Under the pieces are notes generated by a model that was not told where the DNA came from, did no database searches, and saw only the letters and a program-made list of their open reading frames with translations. The position numbers and the translations under genes are program-made. 64,000 nt of DNA from Agrocybe praecox. Its lineage: Eukaryota; Basidiomycota; Agaricomycetes; Agaricales; Agrocybaceae. Below are positions 34,354-45,186 of this stretch, piece after piece; positions within the stretch are counted from its first letter, which is position 1, and each line of letters starts with the position of its first letter. Location: assembly GCA_964017145.1 (NCBI GenBank), contig OZ024841.1:1612001-1676000 (forward strand), written 5' to 3'.

Positions 34354-35578
34354 GAACGACAACAAAAGACCCTACTATGGCTCTCGAACCACCTGCGTCT
34401 CGTCTCGCGCACGCTGTAAATGGCGTGCATGCATGTACTCAGGTCGACGGACGTACCCCCATCTCGAGCTGATAAGGCCGCCATATACGAGCGATCTGTT
34501 CCCTATTGGGCTGCCTACGACGGCCGATTCGACGGTAGGAAGTCGATCGAGAGGTGGTGCGATGCAGAACGCGGGTCCTCCTGTGTAATCTGCAGCGCCG
34601 ACGCCTACATTGCTCTCGGAGTCGGCGAGCATCCGGTCCATCTCCACCACTGCGACGCGCGCCACCTCCCACCACCACCACCACCATCGGCATGACTCCC
34701 GCTCCCATTCGCCCCTCATTCCCCCCCATAGGGAAACCGTCATCCAAGATGTATTACCGGACGACACGGAGCTCCACACGGACAGAGCAGATGCTTATCG
34801 GGATATTTTCGACGTCGCGCAGCCCAAAGCGCGGTTGGAGGACTTGGTACGGGTGTGTGGGGTTAAGGAGGGAGTGGTTAGCGTTCCTGGGTGGGAGGAC
34901 GATGTTCTAGGCGATTCCGGGAATATGAGTTGCAGGCAGACTCGGACAGAGAGGAGCGGGGAGGAACGAGGAACGGGGAACGAGCAATCTCAATCCAAAC
35001 CGACCAACTGGGCAAAGGGCGTGATCAACTTCGACGGATCCACAGATTCGTCGAGCAACTCGTCGTCTTGTGCGAGTTTGCCCATGTTCTCGCCTACTTC
35101 CACTTACCCCTCGGCGGGCACACGTCCAGAATCTTTCCTCTCCACCAACACCTCCACCAATACCACCACCCAATCCTCCTCCTCCTCTGCCTCCGTCCAC
35201 AACCACCCACTCATCCCCTCCCCGCCCGCCAAACCCCGAACACTCCACTCCCTCTTCTTCCGGGGTGCACCCGCGCCCAAGAAAAAAATCACTTCATCCA
35301 CCTACACACGCTTCCCACCACCCAGTCCACCTCCCGAACACCAGCCACCTCAACCTCAACCACGAAACCAAACACCCCCACTCCCCTTCTCCTCCCTCTC
35401 CATCTCCTTCTCCCCACGCCGGGTGGGGCTGGTGTATAACCGCACTAAGACGATCGTGGAAGTTTCCCGAACCCCAGGACAGCGAGGCGCTCCAGGCCAG
35501 GAGTCGTTGGAGTTTCTGGCGTTTGCGCTGGTTGATAAGCTGAAGATTGCTCTTGGTGATGGGAGTGTGAGGGTTTAG
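34354..35578 (+). pseudogene. F-box-like gene copy 4, 5'-truncated
   Basis: Sequence corresponding to the first ~80 codons of the intact gene, including the F-box, is missing and replaced by a zinc-finger-gene fragment. A stop and frameshift occur near 34588-34610. Downstream an uninterrupted 322-codon frame (from 34610) runs to LGDGSVRV. Whether it is expressed cannot be seen. Confidence 0.8.
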
Positions 35579-36049
35579 GGTTGTGTGGACGAAAGCAATA
35601 ATGTGTATTAAAAAAAAAAACGATAATGTGAAAGATAATCTGAATATATAATACCGTTTTCTTTCCTCCATCGTCATTTATGATTTCGCGCACGGGTCTT
35701 TCAGTATGTGTGCCCTCTATTGCATATATTTATTATCATCAAGCGATACTCGACTGGTGCGATACTTGAGCTTAAGCTTAAAAACTAAAACGCCTATGGA
35801 CACCTCTGAAACGTCATACCTATTTATAGCTTTCTCTAGTGCCAATTTCGTTTTTTGTATGGTCGAGATTCCTCCCGTATCATCTTTTTCTCCAACTTCA
35901 TTAATCATTCTCAATATCCCTTCTCTTCGTGTCTACGCGTTTACGCGTACGCCTCATGTTCGTCCTACTGATCGGACAATTAAAATAACCTCATTCATTT
36001 CGCTGAACGGTCCGACCCAATTGCCTCTCTGTCTCGACTCTCGACCCTC
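35579..36049. other. Convergent spacer of module 4
   Basis: Non-coding and similar to the spacers of modules 2 and 3 (TTTCGCGCACGGGTCTTTCA, GGTGCGATACTTGAGCTT). Confidence 0.6.
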
Positions 36050-36500
36050 TTCTCTTCCACAGCTCTCAATCTAGCCTCTGTCGTATTCGTTGTCCCTTCG
36101 TCTCCTGTGAGTCCATCGATTTGATAGCTTCTCGTTAATATCATGCTCCATACTTTCTAACTGGTGGTCGGTCTTGATGTCTTTCTTTTGCTGTTAGGCT
36201 GTTTCTGCGCTGTCCATAGTTCTTGGCAGGACATGGTCCACTGTGGGCCATTCCTTCGAGATTAAAAATGGCCCTGTTTTCCTTCTCGCAGTCGAGGCAA
36301 ATAAATAAATGTATCGTGGACCGTAATTAATATACAGAAAAGAACATGAAAGAATGAGTCTGACTCGGAAGCGAAAATGCAGACTTGCCACACCGAAAAC
36401 AGGCCCCAGCAAGGTAAAGATGTTTTATTTTTGCAATATGAATATGTATTATGTACAGAGTAACTTCCTATTCGCAGAGTCCTGGATTTTGAACGGCGCC
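36050..36500 (-). pseudogene. R3: short 3' relic of gene A
   Basis: Covers the truncated last exon, the preceding intron and the second Cys-rich module region (PCWG, VWQ on the minus strand, decayed). It stops abruptly at GAACGGCGCC, next to the hairpin at 36517-36586. Confidence 0.75.
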
Positions 36501-36516
36501 GCGGCGGGCAAAGAGA

Positions 36517-36586
36517 AATCTGCGAGACCCCTTGCGAGCTTGCGAGAGCGCATATCTCGCAAGTTGCGCGCAAGTGCTCGCAGATT
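36517..36586. repeat. Compound hairpin element
   Basis: AATCTGCGAG (36517-36526) pairs with CTCGCAGATT (36577-36586), and CTTGCGAGA (36539-36547) pairs with TCTCGCAAG (36555-36563). CTTGCGAG is repeated inside. The composition is CG-rich, unlike the surroundings. It sits exactly where relic R3 is cut. Confidence 0.75.
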
Positions 36587-37127
36587 CGCGCACCTGTCGG
36601 AGTTTTAAAATGAATGCTGGACGTATTCATGTTCGTTTAACCACGTCCTCCGTCACATATTCCACTATAAATCAATTTCTCCGTAGTCTGTAGTATTAGA
36701 AAAATATAAGTATGAGTTTTTGTGCCACCCGGATGGCTGGTGCAGTTTGTGCGCCCCCCTTTGTGTTAGAAATGGGACATATACAGATCAATTGTCGCGG
36801 CCCGGTGTGATTTTAATCGCAAAAGGTAGCATGAATGCATATACCAACTTTGCACCAATTTGGCAGTATTGTAGGGTACGTGCCCGGCGTACACCTGGAA
36901 ATCGCACAAACTCATTGTTTCAATGCGCACCCCCAAGTGCGCATTCCCACGCACTTGATGCGTCTTCTATAATCAGCTCGCCCCTCTCATTGGCATACTA
37001 TGTATTCTGGCTCATATTACTATCGCTGGTTTTTTATTTTTATCTGATTTATACAACTATAGACAGGATCAGTGAGCTCTGAAATCGCTCAATAGTTAAG
37101 GACCGAGATTTTAATCTGACATAATAA
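36587..37127. other. Intergenic with dispersed repeat
   Basis: 36735-36830 resembles 29965-30060 (GGTGCAGTTTGTGC, CGCGGCCCGGTGT). The rest is AT-rich with no gene. Confidence 0.45.
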
Positions 37128-38111
37128 TCAAACAATCCAAGCATTACGGTTCTCCTTGAAATACTCCTCCAAGGTATGTTTTCCGACATACTTATTCTCA
37201 GCGGGCTCATCGAAGAGCGGAGACTCTTTGCCCTGCGCGACCGTAAGCTCCATCGCAGTTAACGCGCTGGCAAATTCTTCCGGAAGTCCGAAGCTCTTGT
37301 ACTCCTCAACTTGCTCTGCGAAGCTGTTTCTCTTGTGTGTAATTTCCCTGCCGAGGACAGATGATAAGATCTTGGCGGCCTGGAAGAAAACATCACGTGA
37401 AACTCTGAGTGGTAGCTACATAGCTAGCACGACTACTCACGTCGTCGAGCGAGTGCAATTCGGGACCCAAGACGTAATATTCCTTGTTGGGACTGTTTTC
37501 AGCAGTCAGATCTTCGAATGCGGCTTGAGCGATATCTTCGGTGGATATCCATGGGACCTTGCCGTCCCCTGTTGCAGATGAAACTCGGTTGTTAACCCTG
37601 ATGTTGGTATAGTGGGTATGCAAGAAATTCTCTGTTGAAACAAAGTTGATGAATCAACATGGATTGCATGGGTACTACTTCCCTCCATAATCAAATTCAA
37701 CTCACGAATGTACCAGCTAGGCCTGAGGACAGAATAGTCTACGCCCTTGTCAAGGATGTACTGATGGATCTTGCCTTGGGCGGGACCTCCGGCGTGCGAC
37801 TGAGTCGAGGTGAGAAGGACGAATCGCTTGACGCCCTTGGAGATTGCGAGATCGATGAATGGAGCCACGTAGGCGATGCCGTCGAGGACAGGGGGTGGAA
37901 TAAGGTAGACGCGGTCGACGCTTGGTATGTCGGTGAGATTGAAAGGGTTTTCAAACGTGCTGGGGTTGAACCAGTCGAAGGTTACGGCTTTGAATGGTTC
38001 TGGGGCCTTTCCAGATCGAGTGGCAACTACGAAGGGTCGGTTTGCTGCATGTAAGAGCTTGGCAAGAGCTCCTCCTGTCCTTCCTGTTCCGCCCGTGATG
38101 AGAGTCGTCAT
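37128..38111 (-). CDS. NmrA-like NAD(P)-binding reductase
   Basis: Three exons (38111-37706, 37631-37441, 37379-37128) give 282 aa. The N-terminus has the Rossmann motif TGGTGRTGG at ~7-15, followed by VVATRSGKAP, VDRVYLIPPP and GVKRFVLLTSTQSH. The C-terminal part (STEDIAQAA, YYVLGPE, ITHKR) fits the NmrA/ergot-alkaloid EasG-like branch of atypical short-chain dehydrogenases, whose members reduce small molecules or act as redox-sensing regulators. Length and motifs are complete, so it is probably active. No biosynthetic cluster surrounds it, so the substrate is unknown. It lies between two gene A relics (R3 and R4), suggesting insertion or rearrangement. Confidence 0.9.
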
Positions 38112-38549
38112 AATGGTGAGTGACTATTGGGTGTATGTGTAAGTGCGATAGAATGTATGTCTTGGGAATTGAGAATCTGAGAATAACGTACTATACCATG
38201 CTTGACCACGTATTTATATGTTTGTTGGCCTACCCAAGGTGTAGAGTACTACGTACTCTTTTTGATGCTATATTACTATTACTGGACGCTTACGATGGCA
38301 TTGAACTGCGCAGCCGCCGTTCAATGCAACCTTTGAGCATGTTCGGCAAGAAAGAAATAGACTGATTGACAGGTAGTTACTCTGTACTATGTCATATTGT
38401 GCTCTTTCTTTATAAATGTCGAAATGCAAATGAAATTTAACCGCGGATAGTAGCCTCGTCGGGTTTCAGGGCACATCCAGACAGGACCTGATATACTTAG
38501 ATATTCGGCAAATCCCGATGTTCGCACGAGTCTGTATGAGTAGACGAGA
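38112..38549. other. Upstream of NmrA-like gene
   Basis: AT-rich and non-coding. It presumably contains the promoter. No distinct element was recognised. Confidence 0.4.
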
Positions 38550-38985
38550 TAACAGATATTTCCTTTTTGCAATATGTACAGAGTAACTTGTTCACAGAGT
38601 CCTGGATTTTGATTGGCGCCTTTATCTCTTCGAGCTTGGCCCTTCTTTCCCTCTTTATCTTGCAGGACCTCGGGTTCTGGTTTCGAGTAGATCCTTCTCT
38701 ACCCGTGCCTTCTCCAGATTCCAGAAATGAAGATTTGATCCTTTCCGACTTCTCCCTGGCTTGAGGTATTACGATAAGCCAGTTGCGATAATAGAAGTAC
38801 ATACGACGTGGTTTTGATTAAAGAATGAGATACTTAGTCGATGAATAAAGCTGGTCTCCTTTGTTTTGGAAGTGATGCATCCTGCATAGAGATCAATCTA
38901 ATTTACGAGATTTGTCATGGATGCAGGTAATGCGTATATACCAAGTGAAACTGATACGCCTTCCGCAAGCGTCGCATGCAACTGT
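38550..38985 (-). pseudogene. R4: middle relic of gene A 3' part
   Basis: Carries CTYCKKEIS and, reading upstream, QAREKSERIKSSF and the first ZZ finger (CDACGRRISFT). The last-exon part is missing. It starts, in gene A order, nearly where R3 ends, with about 60 bp overlap (CAGAGTCCTGGATTTTGA in both). Confidence 0.75.
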
Positions 38986-39504
38986 AGTAACCGATACGAC
39001 AGTCGACTCTTTCATAGCGCTCAGCTCGAAGTCGATAACTCCACTAACCAAAAGCGCGTTCGATCCACCAAGTCCAATTCGGTTCGCAGGGAATTGCGAA
39101 CCACAAAAAAATTTGATAAAAAGAATCATAATCCAGCACATCGTTTTTCCTGCCCTCTATGTAGCATCATGATTTTGCACGTGGGCTCGAGTCGGTATCG
39201 TCGGAGCTTCCGCATATAACTGGCAGGTCAGGTAAGACGTGCGATATGTCCATACCAGACGCCTATGAACACCTTAGATTATGTCTTTGCTGTGTATGCC
39301 TACGCCTATATCATGCACTCGCGTTGTTAGACGATCTGCCTACCCCCTATCACAGCTATCTATACCATATACTTATAATGTATGGTCACACACGTGTAAT
39401 TATATGTACAGTCGACTCTGTACGCCATAGCCCTCGAAACCCATGATCGCCTTATATGTTATTGATATAGTACCAATAACAATAACCCATGAACGTTCGA
39501 GAAG
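38986..39504. other. Duplicated non-coding block
   Basis: Counterpart of 19296-19770 and 29545-29760: module-end words TCGAAGTCGATAA, then CACCTTAGATTATGTCTTTG. No gene is seen. Confidence 0.55.
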
Positions 39505-40055
39505 CATTAGCAACTTCACAATTTACTTGTCCGCTTTTTTGGGTTTTTCAACTTGCGGCAAGTAAGAAAGCGTGAAAGCGAGAAAAAGCTACGGAGGGAC
39601 TACGTATTGTACTAAAAATAGCTAATCTGACAGAAATTCGTGGCAGTGATGGTCGACATACGGATTGACGAAGTAATTCTGAAACTCCTCCAGTGCATTG
39701 AAGTAGGAAATGTGGTCAGGGAGGAATCCTACGTCATATACGGCTGAGGTTATAGACGAAGAATACCAGGCTAACTTTTCGTTCATGGACCATAACCGTG
39801 CCGTTCTATTCGATTTTCCTAGTCCCGTCAAGGCTTTCCCCAGCAATACTGCATAAATTACTAATATACATTATAGTAGCTACTGTTCCTCACTTTTGAT
39901 TGCTTTTTCTTGCTTTTTTTGACTTTTTTGAAGCTCAGAAAGCACCCGCTTTTTCGAAAATTGGCCCTGGACTGTTCAACTTTTTGCTTTGGCGCTTTTT
40001 TACGCTTTTTTACGCTTGCACAAGTCACTATAAGTAAATTGTGAAACTGCTGATG
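39505..40055. mobile_element. 551-bp non-autonomous inverted-repeat element
   Basis: Terminal inverted repeats: the left end CATTAGCAACTTCACAATTT matches the reverse complement of the right end (CATCAGCAGTTTCACAATTT). It interrupts a block that is continuous near 19770 (GAACGTTCAAGAATCCCTTG), which serves as an empty site. A target-site duplication is not clear. Inside is a 74-codon minus-strand frame (39622-39846) and T-rich GCTTTTTT tracts, but no transposase. Confidence 0.75.
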
Positions 40056-41617
40056 AATCCCTTGTGTGACCTATAACGCATATCACTTGACCACGTATCC
40101 GTTCAAAACGGTACATACCTGAGCGAATATGTCTAACCAAACGTCAAAAGGGTTCGGACTTAACGGGAACGGGAGCTAGAAGTCCTCTACCCAACACCCA
40201 TACCCATAGGGCCCTCAAGGGTCGTACGTGAGAGTCAGAACGCGCGGGTCAATTTGAGTCCAACGAGCCGCGCAAGGATGTAGTCAAAGGTGTTTCTGAG
40301 CACAGTTTTGGCTGACTTATTGACGAAAATCAACAAATAGCAAATGTCTATTGTGCTCATTCCCTGGCTATGCTATGACTACACGCCAAATACTACCCTT
40401 CCTTCAATTATATTATATTCCAATTCTATCCCTCAAAAGACCTGGTATGACTGGTCGGGGCCTCTCATAAACCCATACCATGCCCATACCCATACCCTGG
40501 CGTACCGTAGGTTGAGAAATTGATCAGGAACGTAACGCCGGAGATAGCCGGCGGGTGCCATAGCGCTTCCCACCCAGTGTACGTTCGGAATATGTTCTTA
40601 CTGAAAGATCTTCGCATGTCATGCTTGTCGTAGGTTTTGAGCTAGAAGTAAAGAAACTCATGAATACCGTTATGTTTGCTTCTCTGCTTTGACTGTGACC
40701 GGCGTCCGGGCGCCCCTGGGATTGATCAGAGGGCTGTCGAAATTTGGAAGCATTCCCAGTGTCAATAACTGCCTCATAAGTAATTTCATTGATATGATCC
40801 GTGATGCATCAGATTCATAAGTGGATGCGCAAAAACTTGAGTTTGATGGGGAGATTATAGGCGCTAGTGGCCTAGGTACATAAATATACATACATACGCA
40901 AGGTCAACGAGAATTATTGGAATATTATTTTGATTCTTAAATTTACAATCAAAGTTTCGAATGTTCTCAACTTGCAAGTCGTAAGTGAAGCTTTCCAAGG
41001 GTTGGCTGGTAGAGTGTGTTTTTTGACGACGGAGTACAAACGTGGTATGTATCCGCATGTGACTCAACGGCATTACGGCATCATTGAAGGCTTAAATGAG
41101 AACGTAAAGATGTCGCCATCGAGAAGTCGATGGACTATAGTATCGCCTTCCGGACGACTTGATTTCCGAACAACGTGCTAGGTGATATGGAAAAAAATGT
41201 GATTGCCCATGACGGTGGGAAATCTATTGAATGGCAAATTCACAATTAATCATAAGCGCTTAAGCACTAAGCACTAATGAGGTTTAGCATCGAGGGTTAT
41301 GCTGTATTGAGTAAAGTCTAAATTGTGATCGATTTGAGCCGGGCATTGTAGTATGTACAATAACAGTGACTGGGACTGAACCGATGTTGCAATTTGTATG
41401 CTAGAAGTGGCACTTGTGCTTCAGAACCAGATATCGTCCTAGACTGAACGTTTGATGACTACAGCGTTTAACTGCTTATGACATTGCTTGTCATAACGTA
41501 CGCACCGCATAAATCGGAAAGTATAACGTTCCGTTGAAACTCAATAATGATTTATTTGAGGAATTTTTGCACGTATAAATGGGTAGAACTCGAGGAAGGA
41601 AATGAGCAAGAAACAAG
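40056..41617. other. Block boundary and 5' flank of jelly-roll gene 2
   Basis: 40056-40135 resumes the 19.77-kb block. From about 40345 block D copy 2 begins. The stretch 40430-40900 matches 30230-30870, where decayed open frames on the minus strand are visible but not assignable. Confidence 0.45.
41574..41580 (+). promoter_or_regulatory. TATA box of jelly-roll gene 2
   Basis: TATAAAT lies 44 bp before the ATG at 41618, as in copy 1. Confidence 0.5.
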
Positions 41618-42781
41618 ATGTTCTTAAACGGTACGATAGCCCTTCTCATCCACTTTCTTACATGCTCTTAGTTCTCACAATCGTTTTATCATTCAGCTAT
41701 ACCATACCTTCTTCTAGCCCTATCTGCGGTGCAGACTCTTGCGCTCGATCTCTCTGGCTCCAAATGGATCTGGACGAACGAAGTGTCTGGAGGCATTGCA
41801 CCCGTCGGCTCTCGTGCATTCCGCCGTGTGTACAACCCGATAGGCGATAAAACACCATTTTCAGCCAGCATCATCATGGGCGGAGACGATGCCTACACAC
41901 TATATGTCAACGGGAAGGTGGTCGGGTCTGCCCAGAACTACGCTGCAGCCCAGGGATACTGCGTCCGCTTGTCTCCTACGTGCAACGTTTTCGCTGTGAA
42001 CGCCACCAATATGGGCACTGTGGGTGTTCCTAACCCTGCTGGGCTCATCGGTGCCATCAAGATTCTATACACTGATGATTCAGTGGACACTATCGTTACC
42101 GATGCCAGCTGGCGCACTACCACGAGCCTCCCCACCGGATTCCAACAAGTCGGATTCAACGATGCTGCTTGGACAGCTGCCGTAGTCCAAGGAAACTACG
42201 GAATGGCACCGTGGGGAAACATCCCTATCCCTGCTGCTCCTGTCCAACCCTCCTTGACCAACACCAACTGGATCTGGACTGACGAAATCAAGGGCGGGGC
42301 CGCGCCTGTTGGTTCCCGAGCATTCAGAAAGACCGTCACCATTCCAGCCAACCAAACCATAACGTCTGCCACCATCTTCATCGCATATGACGACAAATTC
42401 TCGCTCTACGTCCAAGGTCGAATCGTTGGTTCCGGACAGGACTATACAAAGCCAATGAAATTTTTAGTTGACCTCCAGCCTGGCGCTTCGCAAGTCACCT
42501 TTGCCGTCTATGCCAGTAACGTCGGCGGGCCGGCAGGTCTCGCTATCGCTGTTGGCTTGAACTCGGACTGCAGCGTTGTTACTTCATATGTCACTGACAA
42601 TACTTGGAAGTTCAGCCGCACGACGCCCGCCGGATTTGAGCAGCCAGGATTCGATGACTCTACATGGCCTGCTGCCGTCGTCGAAGGCAAATGGGGCATG
42701 CAACCTTGGGGTAACTTGCCGATTCCGACTATCGTATCTCCTCCCTCTGGCCCTCTTCCAGGAGCACCCGCAGGATCATAG
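41618..42781 (+). CDS. Secreted double jelly-roll (galactose-binding-like) protein, copy 2
   Basis: Two exons, 41618-41630 (13 nt) and 41697-42781, give 365 aa. Signal peptide IPYLLLALSAVQTLA is followed by two ~160-aa domains, as in the copy at 31605-32760. Differences are mostly single residues plus a few extra residues (MGTVGVPNPAG) in the first domain. Both copies are intact, which suggests selection after duplication. A start at 41602 in another frame would lead to a different, unconserved product, so the 13-nt exon is preferred: it restores the signal peptide in both copies. Confidence 0.85.
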
Positions 42782-43645
42782 TGAGGTCATCTAACAAAAC
42801 GGTCTTTTGTAACTGAAATTGTAAATTTTCTGTGCATACATAACTTGTAAACATCTACTCACAAGTAGCTAGCTGAGTAGGAAAAAAAAAGCTAGCTTGG
42901 CAATAAATAAACAAAAAATTTGGTTTCTGTGCATGACTCAATACCGTCGGAGTGATTTGCCTAAGTCAGATATATCGAGCCCTAAGAAATTGATCCTCGA
43001 ATGCAGTTGTGTTAAATCGATCCGTAAACCCGTAGATGATCGGGAAGTTCCATCGTTCAAGCTGTTATTTCAAACTCCGACGCAAGCCGAGCGCATCAAC
43101 GAGACTTATCTAGGCGCGAGCGAGAGCCATCAATGTAGATGCTTGGACATAACATACAAAAGCACCACACGCTAATGTCGGTCTTCCAGGGGGAAGTAAT
43201 TTCCTACATATTCGATACAAACTATCATTGTCGAGGTACTAACGTCTGTGGTCTTCTCGGTCTTCGGCTGTCCTCAGACACGACATGTTCGAGTTTGTTT
43301 TTAAAGGTTTCTCTTACACTTGCGACAAATAATGCATCATGCGACTGCATTTTCTTCAGTATTTAACACCATGGTAAGCGTTCTCGTGGACTCTCTTGAC
43401 GAAAGACATATGGCAATCCTTCACAAAATGCCAACGAACATTGATCGTGTGCTATTTATGGACCTGGACGCGTTGCACACGCGTCATAAGACTTGATAAT
43501 CTATAATTATTCATTTTATTGTCGTTTCGGATCTGACATTGGTATCATGGTGTATAAAAGGTAGCTACTGGAACTTTTTACATGTCACTACTTTCTTTGA
43601 CCCTGATCTACTTTGATTGCAACGTTTGAACAAAGAATTTGCAGA
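42782..43645. other. Intergenic between jelly-roll 2 and secreted Cys-rich gene
   Basis: To about 43255 it matches 32761-33235. 43256-43645 is present only here and contains the TATA box (TATAAAAG at 43553-43560) of the next gene. Confidence 0.5.
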
Positions 43646-44585
43646 ATGAAGGCTTTCATTGCCGCCCTACTTGCCCCGACAACAATGTTGTTTGCGTACG
43701 CCGCTGTCATTTCTCATGAGAGTGCTGATATCCCTGGAAAGGTACGTACATTGCTATACGATATCATGTTCCGCTCATGGGACCCATGGAACAGTGGCTC
43801 TCGGTCGACACTGGCATGACTTTATTAAGTGGGTATCTCGCATCATATATATATATGCATCGTGCTATTGATTGCTCATATCTCCATAAGATGGTGTCAA
43901 TGTCACGATCTTGAGAAGGACTGGTACGGAGGTAGTCACCTGCTATGGATTCGGGACCTCCGTAAAGGTATCTAATTTTTCAGCGTGATCATTACTGAGG
44001 AAAGAGATTTCTCAGATTACACGTGACGCATCAATTCCTGTCATTGACGATTGGTGCAAGTGAGTAGAAGTATTTTATTAGGGTTGCGAGGATTATACGT
44101 TTGAGTGCTGATTACAAAGCACTAGCAATATTGCCATTGGTCAGTTTGTGCCAGCAGGAGCGACACTTTGGGTGAGTGTAATAGGAGTCTATAGGAGTGT
44201 ATGTCATATTCTCCGGTCAACTCACGGATACATTTGCAGGCACGATATAATTATCCGACATTTACCATTTATCTCAGCGCTTTAGCGCTTACAAGGTTTG
44301 TACATACATACATACTCTACAATCATATTTTACTTCTTTTTTAAGTATGTATTGTCCTCTTTAATTTCTAGCTGCCAAGGCTTCACAATCGATGCCAACT
44401 GCAACAGATTGTTGCGACTCCCACTCGATGGATGCAATACTGATACTGTCACAGCCAAGCAGGTATAATGATTTATGCTTCATTGTAAAGAATACTTAGT
44501 GATATACGAACTTTAGGGAGGTTTTGAAACTGATACTTGTGGCCAATGGCGCTTCGACCCAGGTTCCAACGGGAGCGATGTATAG
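43646..44585 (+). CDS. Small secreted Cys-rich protein, intact
   Basis: Eight short exons (43646-43741, 43795-43828, 43891-43967, 44016-44059, 44120-44171, 44240-44295, 44372-44462, 44517-44585) join without a stop into 172 aa; all junctions are GT-AG and in phase. A signal peptide is evident (MKAFIAALLAP to AYAA). The mature part has six cysteines (VTCYGF, DDWC, SCQGF, ANCN, DGCN, DTCG), compatible with three disulfides, and ends WRFDPGSNGSDV. No known enzyme motif. Two related fragments exist in the window (8605-8770 minus, 33259-33543 plus), so this is a small family with gain and loss. An effector-like or cell-surface role is inference only. Confidence 0.8.
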
Positions 44586-45186
44586 AGTCTGAAGATAAGG
44601 AAGCTTTTCATAATGACTGTCAAGAAATACACATATGTAGGCATGTTAGTGCGACAAAACACCGATTAGTAGCGATTCGGAAAATGCCGTTGATCAAGTT
44701 GCCGCTCATGGCCATACCACCCGTGATCTGGGCTGACAATCAAATAGACAGTGCTGTGTGTGGACATGCGACCTCCATGAGGCGAGTTAACTTTAGCTCT
44801 GGAGCTCCTTAATTTCCTGATTTGTTCAAATCGTCCATATGTGGTGCTGACTACCAGTAACCGGTTAACCAGCACTGTTGAAGTCACGATCGTATTTGAG
44901 TTCTGTCTTCATTCGCACTGGCTACTCTGCGATATAAGAGCTGAAAACATCTCGGGGTTTCTTTCTTTGCGTTTATCCTTTCATTTGGACATCTACATAC
45001 TGTGCGCTTCTCATTTACACCGAGTCCTAAGTCCTTTACTTCGTCACGCGCACCGCTATTAATTATCGGCTATCTTATCCGGCCATCGACGGCCCGTTCT
45101 GCAGCCTCCGGCCGCTTGCATCAGAACTGACGTTGACGATTACGTTGACCGCGAACGCAACATTGAAACATTGAAACTTTACGAAT
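44586..45186. other. End of block D and upstream of zinc-finger gene
   Basis: Matches 33544-34000 to about 45040, then unique. No gene is recognised. Confidence 0.45.

Larger units (their letters stand above)
40345..45040 (+). repeat. Block D copy 2 (direct duplication)
   Basis: Direct counterpart of 30165-33998, and the more complete copy, as it holds the full secreted Cys-rich gene. Limits are approximate. Confidence 0.75.
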
